The position numbers were made by a program, and so were the translations under genes. The notes beneath the pieces were generated by a model. It had not been told where the DNA came from, did no database searches, and saw nothing but the letters and a program-made list of their open reading frames with translations. A stretch of DNA of 64,000 nucleotides from positions 6,423,731-6,487,730 of the forward strand of contig NC_079913.1 in the NCBI RefSeq assembly GCF_024868665.1. Direction: 5' to 3'. Of this stretch, positions 12,301 to 22,700 are shown one piece after another. How positions within the stretch are numbered: the first letter of the stretch is position 1; every line of letters starts with the position of its first letter. Source of the DNA: Triplophysa rosa (Eukaryota; Chordata; Actinopteri; Cypriniformes; Nemacheilidae).

Positions 12301-15300
12301 GTATCAAAATGAGGTCAACCCATTTCAGAGAGTACACACAGGATATGCCCCTCTGCAAACTGTAGTCAGAAATATGTCTAATAAATAATAACAGACTCTT
12401 GTAATTATTCCATAACGTGGCTGTTTTATGTGGGTTTTGGTCTATTTGGCAGAGGCATGCTGGGAGGGCTTTCTCAGACTGCATTAGTTTCGCCTTTTTG
12501 GGCAAAGAGACGAGCGATGGCAGCGCTGCACTCTGGGATTCTGCACACATGCAATTAGGGCGAATTTCACATGCTGCTTTGCTCCTTCAAACCACGGTGC
12601 AGTGTGAGGATGGGTCACGACGGTTGACTATCTTATTTATTTATTTTAAACTAGTCTATCACATTACAAGTGTGTCTTGAGACACGTTTCATTTCGCTGC
12701 GCTCATTCTAGGCATTTTTCAAAGCTTCTTATATAAACTCCCCTAAGAAATGTGTCCCCCAAGGGGTCGGCTGAACCCGAAACCAGTCTAATAATACCGG
12801 CCTTCCTCAAAACGGGTTAGTCAACTAGTCATTCAAGCAACGCGTTTAAAAATGCAGAACCTGTAAATTTGTTTTGCGCAACTGTATCCATAGTGCACGT
12901 GCACACGCACACTCGACCATAAAGAAAAATGACTGAAATGCTCGCTATAATCATTCATAATAGAAATCGTTCATTTGTCATCACCTCACCGACACTGACA
13001 TGGGTCTGATGATGGGTCTGATTCTCTCTGCGATACCCCTATGGAGCGCACAGGTTATGTCAACAATTTATAACTGACTGCCTTAAATTTGTAATGACAA
13101 CACAGACATACATTACTGTCAAGACAAATAGAACTCGCACGCTCGTCTGGCAAAACAAAACGTAATGCGTTTTTTCTTTGCTCAATCTGTCATCGTGAGG
13201 GGCTTTGAGTAAAACCGGCCCGGTCTAAAGGGGGGCATTCTCTCTGTGTTTGTGGTAATTGAATGGTATAATACTCTCTCCTGCAGAGAGCCAGGGGCAA
13301 ACAGTGTCAATATGCTGAAATTAGACGTTTGCTGGCTGGTTTGGGGTCAGTGAGGCAATGGCCTGAAATGGTCCGCATGAAGAGATCCAGCTTCATCAAT
13401 TAACTGTCAGTCTGTCAGCACGAGGTAACAACCGGGTAAACAAATCAACAGTGAAAGCAAATATAGCCAATGCCAAAGAAACGCTACAGAGCCCATTTGC
13501 TCGGGAGTTTGTATTGGGATAATTTCAGGCTGGGTTTGTTTGGGAAAACACAGTATTTGCTCTTTTTATACAGCAATTCAGTAAAAATCTACATGCCCTA
13601 TTGATGTCTTTTAACCCGAATTATGTATTTGGTGGGACAGCCAACAAACGTGCTTTAAATTTACACTTGTCATTCGACGGCACGCATGACAAGCAATTTT
13701 AGCATTCATTTGCCAAGAAGAACAATGTTAAAAAGCAGAAATCAATATAAATGCCACATTGTTTGTGTTTATGCATACAAGTGCACTATAAACATAGCAT
13801 AAAGCAGAAGTACAAATCTTCGAGTCGAGTCTCAAACTCCTACAAACAGAAGAACAAACAATGCTTTACACTACCCTTTTCCCAACGCAGTCACTTGTAA
13901 AGTAACGACCCGTAGCTATCACACATTCAATGGGACATCATCATTAAAACCCATCATTTGTGGCCGTCTCAAAGGCATTATAACAGGGCAGATTTGCAAT
14001 CATGGTTTTATTTATGGACACGAGTGTCCGTGTGTGCGTGCGCATCCCGATATGATGATGCCTCCCTTTGATGACAGCGTTCTTGATTAAGCCATTGAAT
14101 GCAAATGAGTTCAGGCTGTCTGGACGCCAGCTGCTGTGGTGACCTGGACGAGTGACAGCTCCCCACCCCCACATAAAACCTCCGCCTTCCCACACACGGT
14201 TTTGCAATGAAAATGAACATTGGTTGGCTCTGTTATGATACCTTAATTTAGCAACTGTAATGGATCTGAGACTTACGATTCAAGCGCTCAATGGTAATTA
14301 AGCCTTTATAAACACTCCACCGTGAAAAATGATCGTTATCTGGTGCTGGTGAGAGCCGAGGTTCATCATCATCTTCATAAGCATCTGTTCTTTTCCATGT
14401 TGCGAAATGACGATGAGAAATGTTTTACTTCCTGGCCTGATCTCATCTTAATGACATAAGGGAAATAAATGATTACCGACTCTGAAACCCTGAGAGTGGA
14501 TTTATATAACAGACGAGCTGAAGGTGAGAAAATACGAGCCCATTAAATGTTCTTTTTCTGATGAGGTCATTAGAGCTCTCCTGGGTCACTGCCAGTGAAT
14601 AGACGCATTTAGAAAACAGGGAACGGCATTACCAAATGCTCATTTTAAAGCCACAATTGCTTTTTGATTGCAAATGATCAAGATTACAAAAACGCCGGCC
14701 TTCACAACCTGGAGATTACACTGAATCTATGACTGCATCTAGCTACATTTAACTGAACAATAATGAATCTGTGTGCAATAGCTCATTTAAACATCCATTT
14801 GACTTCTGAAAATCTAATCAGCGCTGCTTTCTAAACCCACAGTGAAATCATTTACCGAGATCATTTTGCGACACACTGATTTATGCAGTATCCCAATGTG
14901 AAAGTACAGTGTAGTTATTGCTTATGGGCTGTGCAAGCAGCCAATGCCTTGCAACTACTAATCTACTTTAAAAAAAAGTAACAATACCTTCAAAAAATTC
15001 AAATAATGGGAATTATTAGCGGTACACCAGACGTTTAGTCATGTCAGTCTCATTTGTCGCTTACGTTACTAACGTAAACCATAAACTATGTAATTAATTG
15101 TTAAAACGTGTTCAAAACTCTATGGCTATACCGAGACAGCATTTCTGCCATCGCAGGTTTGAACCTGCCTAGGATGCCCAAATTTACTTTGACATTTGTA
15201 TTAGCTATAAATGTAAAACAGACATTTTAACAGTATGCGTGTTGGTTGATACTCGAACCCATGGCTTCTGCGTCGCGAGTTTAACGCTCTGCCAACTAAA

Positions 15301-15844
15301 CTACAGGAACATGTATGCTTTCTAAAATGCTTTCTAGGTAGGCAACTCGCCACCATTTGAGGTCAAGTTCAAATATAATTTTCCTAAGCAAACACTGCGA
15401 TGTACTCACCGCGTTGACGTTCCCTTCCTGACATCGCACATCATGCATTTGAACGCTTCGGCGCTGTTCTTGAACGTACACACGCTGCAGTCCCAGAAGC
15501 CGCCGTCGTCGGAGGAGGGCTTCGCTTGCCGTTTCGGCCTTCAAAAAGCAAAACAAATAGACAGAACATCACATCTCGAACTGTAGAAATGTCCGACACA
15601 CTCATCTCGTCTTATCCACGCACAAAGTCACGATTCCCGCCCAACAGAAGCGCGGTTTTAATGGTTTGCTACTTTAGGTTCGTCAAACAGTCGGTCCGCC
15701 ATGGTGGCCACTCTGTTGCGTCTTTCTCATTCACACGCACTCAGCCTAATGGTCTAAGATTATCGCCTCGGCTGTGTTGAAGCCACGGGCGTGGAAGTTT
15801 CTCTCTGTTTGTTTTTACCTCGTCGGACTTCTCTTGTCTCCCAT
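6302..15844 (-). CDS. yaf2: YY1-associated factor 2 (Polycomb PRC1 subunit)
   Basis: Paralogue of RYBP. It bridges RING1/RNF2 in variant PRC1 and binds YY1 in the nucleus, promoting H2A ubiquitylation and gene silencing. Four coding exons were joined by phase: 15819-15844, 15410-15538, 6839-6991, 6302-6545, giving 183 aa (human 180). The first exon encodes only MGDKRSPT plus two bases, followed by a GTAAAA donor. A RanBP2-type zinc finger uses C26, C29, C40 and C43 after W24-D25. A lysine-rich linker (about 80-105) follows. The C-terminal block [20 protein letters not shown] is the RING1B-binding segment, followed by a serine-rich tail ending NGESH. Intron 2 (6992-15409, 8.4 kb) is loaded with transposons. 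The start and all joins fit the known family exon phases. Confidence 0.96.
7525..8100. mobile_element. Non-autonomous hAT-type DNA transposon
   Basis: A 576-bp element with terminal inverted repeats TAGGGTTGGGAATCG (7525) and CGATTCCCAACCCTA (ending 8100). A perfect 8-bp target duplication, AGCACAAA, flanks it at 7517-7524 and 8101-8108. An 8-bp duplication points to the hAT superfamily. The subterminal regions carry many GGAATCG copies in both orientations, which look like transposase-binding motifs. There is no transposase frame. It sits in YAF2 intron 2. Confidence 0.9.
8485..9395 (+). pseudogene. THAP zinc-finger exon of a transposon, split by an insertion
   Basis: The frame opens at 8485 with [10 protein letters not shown], the C-x4-C start of a C2CH THAP DNA-binding domain. 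It continues through [10 protein letters not shown] and [17 protein letters not shown] to about 8647. The 699-bp insertion then breaks it. Past the insertion the same frame resumes at 9354-9395 as [12 protein letters not shown], followed by a GTAAGAG splice donor. The third zinc cysteine is therefore past the insertion, and the histidine would lie in a next exon that I cannot find. It is a broken transposase or THAP gene fragment, not a host gene. Confidence 0.8.
8648..9346. mobile_element. Foldback MITE with long inverted arms
   Basis: A 699-bp palindromic element that begins TGGGACATT and ends AATGTCCCA. The arms of roughly 210 bp (8648-8865 and 9135-9346) are near-complementary. They include GCTTAACGTACCTAAACAGC, ATATCACGTTAAGC and TCCGCGGAC with their reverse copies. 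Flanks CTAAATG (8641-8647) and CTAAAGG (9347-9353) fit a 7-bp target duplication with one change. The centre (8880-9120) is unique and AT-rich. No coding capacity is seen. Confidence 0.85.
9918..15229. other. YAF2 intron 2, right-hand part without genes
   Basis: No coding exon is supported. Open frames here lack splice context and protein character. The 10.0-11.2 kb part has patches that look repeat-derived but lack identifiable ends. From 12.9 to 14.9 kb the sequence is low in repeats and mixed in composition, with homeobox-like TAATTA cores, and resembles conserved non-coding DNA. See the findings. Confidence 0.45.
15230..15312 (-). repeat. tRNA-derived SINE
   Basis: On the minus strand from 15312 the sequence reads like a tRNA head: TAGTTTAGTTGGCAGAGC is an A box and GGTTCGAGTAT a B box, spaced as in RNA polymerase III promoters. 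The downstream CATACTGTTAAAATGTCTG resembles the body of cyprinid tRNA-derived SINEs. There is no CCA end or cloverleaf integrity, so it is not a functional tRNA gene. It lies about 100 bp from YAF2 exon 2. Confidence 0.7.
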
Positions 15845-16030
15845 GCTTCGGGAAGTTTACGCGAAGCGTTGAAGGCACGACCGCCTCTCGCGCTTAGCCG
15901 CGATGCGCGCTCTCTGTTCTCTCGCGCGGCTCCCAGCTGTCGTAGAATCTACAGCGCGGCGGTGGTGGTCATGTGACCGGGTTACGCCAATCCGGCGTTG
16001 ATTTATTTTCTCAAAAGTCAGGGCCGTCGG
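15440..16030 (-). promoter_or_regulatory. yaf2: YAF2 CpG-rich promoter region
   Basis: CpG dinucleotides are dense from about 15.42 to 16.0 kb, in contrast to the AT-rich surroundings. The stretch spans YAF2 exon 2, the tiny first coding exon and its upstream flank (peak 15845-15970). This fits a CpG-island promoter for minus-strand transcription of YAF2. Confidence 0.6.
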
Positions 16031-16690
16031 GTTTACATACGAATTGTGCTTATGTTTACCCTGTGTGTGTCCACTCAATGACTGGACATTGGGTGATCAC
16101 GAGGCTTAGGTAATTCACCCCTCCTAAATGACTCCAAGGCATTCGTCCTGCCAGACAAGTAGAAACGCCTTCAGCATCAATATAACCACTTCTTTCCATA
16201 TTTTAAATTGAGCGTGAAAACTAGAATGAGCGCCGTGAGAATTTAAGTCCAGTTCACTGAGCAGAAAGCTGACTGGAAAATTATTGTGCATGAGCACTTC
16301 AATGGGCAAAAATGTACACCTTAAATGCATTTATTGCTATTAAAAACATTTTTCAATTCAACATTTTTCATTACATTGGTCATTTATGGAAAGAACACGT
16401 TTGGTTGTGCTCTTTAAATTTGACTTTTATTTTCAAAACATTAGTCAGGTAACACTTATAAAAAGCACAATGTTTTTTTTAGCTTTTATGCTGTATTTTA
16501 AATGCATTACATATTTAGAGTTACATATCTATCTTCAATAAATGTTTAGTGGGTTAAACAAATGCCTTTACTCATTGCCAAAGCTGAGGACACGATGACA
16601 GGAAAATGACAGGAAGCTGTTTAAGTAAAAAAACAAAAACATTTGTTTAACATTTTCTAGATACTATAACAAGAATGCTGAAACTCACAA
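16031..16690. other. Spacer between YAF2 and ZCRB1
   Basis: AT-rich intergenic DNA between the YAF2 promoter and the ZCRB1 3' end. No coding sequence, RNA gene or recognisable repeat is seen. Confidence 0.5.
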
Positions 16691-16696
16691 AACTGC

Positions 16697-16702
16697 TTTA
16701 TT
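16697..16702 (-). terminator. zcrb1: Candidate ZCRB1 polyadenylation signal
   Basis: AATAAA on the minus strand about 250 nt past the ZCRB1 stop codon. Confidence 0.55.
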
Positions 16703-16954
16703 TACAAGATAAAAATAATACATTTTACAACAGTACTCTCTGTACCCGATATTTTAAACCTGTGAAAAACTTAAGACTGTATATCTGAATGAGGAGCATT
16801 GACAATCACCATCTCAGGTCAATATAACTACAGCTTTCTTTTGCCCTGAATGTCAACAAAACACACTGTTAAAAAAAAGAAATTGTGATCTCCTTAATGG
16901 GTAAAAAAGGGCTGAGAAAACAAAAAATGTGTTTTGAGAACATATAGGTATGAG

Positions 16955-19129
16955 TCAGTCGCTCAGCTCCTCCTCGTCACTGAAGTAGGTGCTCTTTTTG
17001 ATCCTTAGCTTGGGGGTGTCCGCTGATGTTGACGCTTCAGACGCCGCCTCTGTGACCTGTTTCCGTCTCCTCTCCTCCTCCTCAATGCGAGCTTGCTGTT
17101 AACGTTAGAAGAAAACTCATATTTTCCTTTGAAACAATTTAACTGGAAACATTACTGTATAATGACTTGTATGTATATGTATCATGTATAATGACTTGTA
17201 TATGCAATGTATAATGTTTTCAAACCACTATAAACATCTGCTTATACAGTCTGTATTGATCCATTGTGACCATGTGTGTCACAACACTGATACTAGTGTT
17301 TTTTTAATGTATTGGTAAATACTGTATATTGCAATTTAATGGGTGTGATATAACTCTTTAAAACAACTCTTGAAAGTCTTGAAAAGGAATAGTTTTCCTT
17401 TTTGAGCGATGTCTCTTTAAAGTCACCATGAAACGGAAGTTGCGATTGACTTCTTTTCTGTATCGTGACGTATATCCAAGTGAAACGCTTCTGAAATTAG
17501 AAAAAAATGTAGGGCGGGCTTTATTTTGCCCTTCCCTTTTTGATTGGTTTGTTGTAAGTTGGGCCTGGAGGCGAAGGCTTAAAATGCCTGGTCCATTGGA
17601 CAGTCAGTATTGTCCTACCTCTTTTTGTTGCTTACGTCATGTGGTGAAGAGTTGTTGTTGAGAGGGCGAGAGGAGCTTAATGTTTTTGATTAAAGATTAC
17701 AAGTGCAAATTAATAAAAATAATAATAATGGTGTGCATGGATAAATCATTTATAATAATCATTGCAACACTGTGTAAAACACTTAGAATTTCCCTGTTTG
17801 ATTTCATGGTGACTTTAAGATTCCATGTCAACTAAAGCTGCTCTGAGTTTACAAAGCTGTTTGTTTGTTTACATGTAACAATGAGTTGTTTAACAATAAC
17901 ATTTAAGGTTTGTGTAAACTAACCTTACTAATGTTATTTTAAAATGTTTTTCATGGTTTATTGGTATGTAGCACCTGTGCATCCATTAAATACATTCCAT
18001 TATAAGTGGTGGAAGGAACGACCTTATTGAAGACACCAGAATCGACCCATAGCATTAATGCTTAATACACTTACTGACCTGGAAAGCTATTGCCTGACCT
18101 AAACTGTCCAGTGCTGGATCCTCTCCCTCATCATCACTGTCCTCAGGTTCTCTAAAGGAAAAAAATACAATTGTTACATAGTACTTACTGAAGGTAAAGT
18201 ACTTATTTTTTCCTAAAGGAAAATGAATAGTTTTAAAGGGAAAAATACATAATTATTACATAGTACTTACACTTCATCAGGCTGCTGCTGGGCCTTTTTC
18301 TTCTTTTTCTTTTCTTTTTTAGGTGGAGGTTCTCGCTCTCCGAGTAAATTTTTTGGGCAAGCATAACTTAAGTGCCCTACTTCCTAAGGGAGGTAAATAA
18401 TATGATAGAACGATAATAATATAAATACTTTCATATATTTGATCTTATTGTTAGGATTTTATCAATTAGAAAACGTACCCCACATTCATAACACTTAGAT
18501 TTATCGGTGTAGTTTCTCTTCCTGATGAATTCTGCAGCTCTGCCATTGTCAACGGCAATGTTGGCTTTCACTGTTCTTCCAAACAACTGAAAGATTAGCA
18601 AGAGCAATCAAACACTTGCAATTCATGTGTGCTTCTTGATAATAAGCTGAAAAAGTCTAAATACTACGGTTAAAGAGCATACCTGTTTGTTGTTCAATGC
18701 ACGGACACAATTATGAGCAGACTCTCTGTCCAGAAACAGCACAAACGCTACTCCTTTACTCATACGTGTCTGTTTGTCTTTGACAACAGTCACCCTTTAG
18801 AAAATACCACAATTATCATCATACCATACTTTGACACAGTGCAAAACAACAGACTAAAAAGTGTGATGTCAACCAAAGACACTTACTTGACCACTTTGCC
18901 ATATTTAGTGCATAACTTTAAGGAAATAGAAAAAAAACGTTCAAATTAACATTTAAAAAAAAATAAACGTACAAAATAAGTTATTGCCAATGTTTAGTAG
19001 GTTGAACTATGTAACTGATCTGCATAATGTAACGTAAGTTAGCACCTTGTGCAAATCGTTGTTTGTCAATGAGAATGGTATATTGGACACATAAACAGTG
19101 CTTTTGCTGGGTGCTAATCCTCCACTCAT
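16955..19129 (-). CDS. zcrb1: Zinc finger CCHC and RNA-binding motif protein 1
   Basis: Component (31K) of the U11/U12 di-snRNP of the minor spliceosome, which recognises U12-type introns in the nucleus. Seven coding exons were joined by phase: 19046-19129, 18887-18915, 18683-18794, 18479-18586, 18271-18383, 18079-18151, 16955-17095, giving 219 aa (human 217). The RRM occupies about 10-88, with RNP2 VYVSNI (12-17) and RNP1 KGVAFVLF (51-58). A CCHC knuckle follows with C107, C110, H115 and C120. A lysine-rich stretch and an acidic DSDDEGEDP segment precede the conserved tail [14 protein letters not shown] short 5' UTR (19130-19144) follows an AG acceptor. A non-coding first exon probably ends at 19255 (GTATGT donor). 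Exon 2 is only 29 nt. Confidence 0.96.
17417..17818. mobile_element. TTAA-flanked short DNA transposon in a ZCRB1 intron
   Basis: TTAAAGTCACCATGAAA (17417) and TTTCATGGTGACTTTAA (ending 17818) are exact inverted repeats bounded by TTAA on each side, enclosing 402 bp. A TTAA duplication suggests a Kolobok- or piggyBac-type element. No transposase is present. It lies in the last ZCRB1 intron. Confidence 0.75.
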
Positions 19130-19255
19130 CGTTATCTTTTATATCTGGAAAAGAAGACAACATCTACGTCATGCAAATAACGTTACCCTTATAACCAAGC
19201 AAAGGATAAAATACACAAACAAAACGCAGACACAGGAACACATATCAAACATACC

Positions 19256-19758
19256 TAACCGAGAGAGTCTTGCTGATTTTAAAGCATATTTACGATAAGT
19301 ACAACAACTGCGTGCATCATGTCAAAACTAGGTAAAATTTAGACATTTATTCAGAATGTAAATCCAATCCAAAAAGTCAGAGCAGGCTGACCCGGAATCT
19401 AAAGAACGTCCGGCCGCTGTCAAAACAAGACACCTCCCAGCATTAAACAATTACATAATGCATATTAATATATATGATACATTTATATACTATAAATTAT
19501 ATAATACATTATATTAATAATATATGTACATTTTTACCGATTATTATGTTATTTTTCAAATTTACAGACATTTTAGTAACATATATGTGCCAATTGCATT
19601 TTATTTTGAAAGAAAGACTTCTGCGGACCCGGAAGCAGTTTGTTTTTGATCGTAGCTGTGTGGAGTTTTGTTTTGAGAACGAGCTGAGCGTGTTTTAACG
19701 TGCTCATAATTCATATTTTATTTAAGTTCCTTGGCTACAAAAGATAGATTTATATTAC
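19256..19758. promoter_or_regulatory. Shared divergent promoter of ZCRB1 and PPHLN1
   Basis: ZCRB1 is transcribed leftwards and PPHLN1 rightwards from this ~500-bp interval. ETS-like sites (CCCGGAA at 19391-19397, CCCGGAAG at 19629-19636) lie near the two expected start regions, as is usual for divergent housekeeping promoters. The centre (19440-19530) is a strongly AT-rich palindromic tract of ATTATA/TATAAT words. Exact start sites cannot be read from sequence. Confidence 0.55.
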
Positions 19759-22700
19759 ATGATATGTCAAGCAGAGGATGTGAACGGTATGTAAACGCTT
19801 GTTTGGGTTACGCATGTGTTCTCGGTATGTACGTTACTGGTGGAAAACTGTATTACATTGTCGGAATTAATTCAAACATTTATTTATATAGATGCTAATT
19901 ATTATGCTGAAATAACCAACACACGGACCAGGAGATTTCTTGTTGAATGTGATTTGCATTGTAACCGGCCTTTTGCACCTGAAATATTTGAAATGTCCTC
20001 TAATGGAATCTGCCAGATTTCTGTTCAAGTACATTTGTGTTTAACGTTACTGATATGCTCTACAGCAGTGGTTCTCAAACTTTTTCGTTGTAAGGCCCCC
20101 TTTGTGTTAAGTGCATCGCTTTGCGGCCCCCCATATAAAGACGTATAATCTTAAACTTATAATTTTTTATTAAACCAAAAACATTCAGTTATACAATGCT
20201 GGAACCTCAATTATTTTGGTTGGTGGTGTCATTTTTCTGATGTTTGATTGCATAAAATCTATGATAAATTTCTATATTTCATAAAATGCCACAAAATCTG
20301 TGGCCCCCTGGATCCATCTTGGGGCCCCCCAGTTTGAGAACCACTGCTCTACAGTAAAATACGCTGCCAAATGTACAGATGTGCTTGTGAAATAAATGTA
20401 TTTGTCTTATTTCCGGTTTTTTGTTCATCTTTTGATAGCTAACAACATTATACAGCTGAAGACATCCCTTCAAAATTCTGAAATTATAAAAGTAAGTTAC
20501 TGTGAGATGGTAAAATATTTAATTTACATGATTTTAGTGTAAACTTTCTATTAAATCCTGATGTTTCTTATCAATAAAACATTGAACCAATAACATTGAC
20601 TCCGGTCTAATATAAAGGTATTTTGTGATAATATAAAGCCTTTTGTGATTATGTTAAATCTGAAACTAATATGCCCTGTATGGTTTTCTCTCAGTGGCGT
20701 TTAGGAGAGACAGGAACCTCAGGGATGTTTACGAAGAACGGTTTCATGCAGAGAGAGTGGTAAATACTCATTTTCATACTCACACTTTTAGATGGTTATG
20801 TACGCAGCTTTATCTAACTGCTTTTGTTTTTATAATTTGTGCATGCAACAAACCGTCTGTTCCAGGGTCCAGGGTATGCAAGAGGGGTCCCAGGAGAGAG
20901 GAGACCTCTTTTCGGGCGGCCGGAGGAAGAATATGGCCGTGGCTTTGAATACGAGGGCCCTCGGTTTTACCCAAATGGTGGCCCTCGTAACTATCAAGGC
21001 GAAGAGCAGAGGGGTTACCATGGAGATGGCCATCATTCATTTCAGAATGATCACAGGGGTGGGCCGCCTGCTCGAAGGGTAAGCATCAAAGGTCAGACAT
21101 GTACTGTACACTGCAGTTGTATAACTCAGATATTCATCATATCAAATGTTCTTGTATATTAGCAGGAGGATTTTCCGTATTACAGAGGACCGAGAGAGGA
21201 ATCACATCCTGGCCGCCAAATGGACTTTAGGTACTTCATGTAAAGGTGTATGTCAATGATTTTGGGTGAGAGAGGCAAAAGAACATTTCTTTATGTTATT
21301 TGAAGAGATTAGGCAGCCAGTTTAGTTTGTTGTGTGTTTCAAAGGTCCCCTTTCTGGTCAGTTGTAGTGAGAGAATGATTAATAATTGTACATATATTTA
21401 TACATTTTCAGAAGAGAATTATTAAGGCACCCTGGACTACGTTTAAATGCACAAGATTTTTTCATTCTGGTTTGGCATTTGTACCTCTGTAGAGCTTACA
21501 GCTAAAAAAAATCCTTTATACAAAGTAATTGGCATATTGTGGTAAAAGTATTGGATGCATGTTTTCCCCTTAGTATTCTTGAAATAGTGGTAATGCCCAT
21601 TTTTGCCATTTATTCTTTTGCAACGGATCCTTTTCAATGACCTGGAAGTGATGTTAATGTCATGTGGATCTAAGGATGTCATGTTTATTGAAGGTTATTT
21701 CTCCAGTAGATGGCAGAAGTGTACCTTTTGAAAGACAGACATTTTCTCTTCAGCTGTGTTGTATTCACAGTTTACTTTCTTTGTCTCATTTTCGTGATTG
21801 AGCTTCCACGGAAATACTCAGAGATAGTTACTCTCTCTGGATGAGCAGTGAGAGATTGCCTGTGGTTTTGCAACAGTTCACAACAAGGACAGGCGACAGC
21901 AAAATAAACCTTATATTTATATGCCTCCTGTTTTAGTGCATTACCAAAACATTTGACTTCGTCTTATGTATGGTTATGACATGGTTTTCCTTACTTGATA
22001 AATTAATTTCATGTGATTTATTTGTAGATATTTGTAGAGAAGGGAATTACGTAAACTTTTGTCACAGACATTCTTTTTTATGTATGGCAGACCAGACAAT
22101 TTGAATTTGAACCTAAATGGCCAACATGTGCACTACACCTCCATGTGGCTAAGTCTGAGCACTGACAACTTCGCCACAGATCAATTTTAAATTCCAAAGT
22201 GCACAGCCTGGTTTGACCATTTGATGGCGCTGCTGTTATCATTCAGAGAAGCACACTTACGGGCTTAGGCTACTCTTTAGTAACTTTTTCTTTTATACTG
22301 ACCTGTGTGATTTTTTTTGTTTGTACGCGTCATGCATGCTTTGCAAATTTACCTTGTGTTTGACCTTTACAGCGCTTTAATCTGCTGTGATTGGGAGTTC
22401 GAGGTTAACCTTTTTTTCTGGCTTTGGGTAATGCCCTGGCCTCATATTGGCAGTAAAGACAGACATGTGGTAATTTGCTCTGTTGGTCCAGGGCAGACAG
22501 GGTCACCTGCACTTCAAACAGATGTGAGGGTCATTAAAGTTTTGCGAGGTCGCTGTATGCGGACACATTGTCCTGTGTGTGTGTGAGATAGGAACCCGGC
22601 TGGGGTTCAGGCCAGGGTCACTTGGACCAGGTGCCTCTGATTCTTTTACGTCCTCCTGCTCGCCTGCACAGCGGGCCGTATAAGTGGCACGTAATCAGCC

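Noticed and set aside
15240..15312. A tRNA gene on the minus strand
   Set aside because: A and B boxes are present, but the stems do not pair as a tRNA and a SINE body follows.
15296..15556. An 86-aa minus-strand open frame over YAF2 exon 2
   Set aside because: It is the wrong frame. The frame that joins exons 1 and 3 in phase gives the zinc-finger protein.
15701..15712. ATG followed by ADRLFDEPK on the minus strand as YAF2 start
   Set aside because: Its donor is in phase 0 and cannot join exon 2. The MGDKRSPT exon at 15819-15844 joins in the right phase and matches the family.
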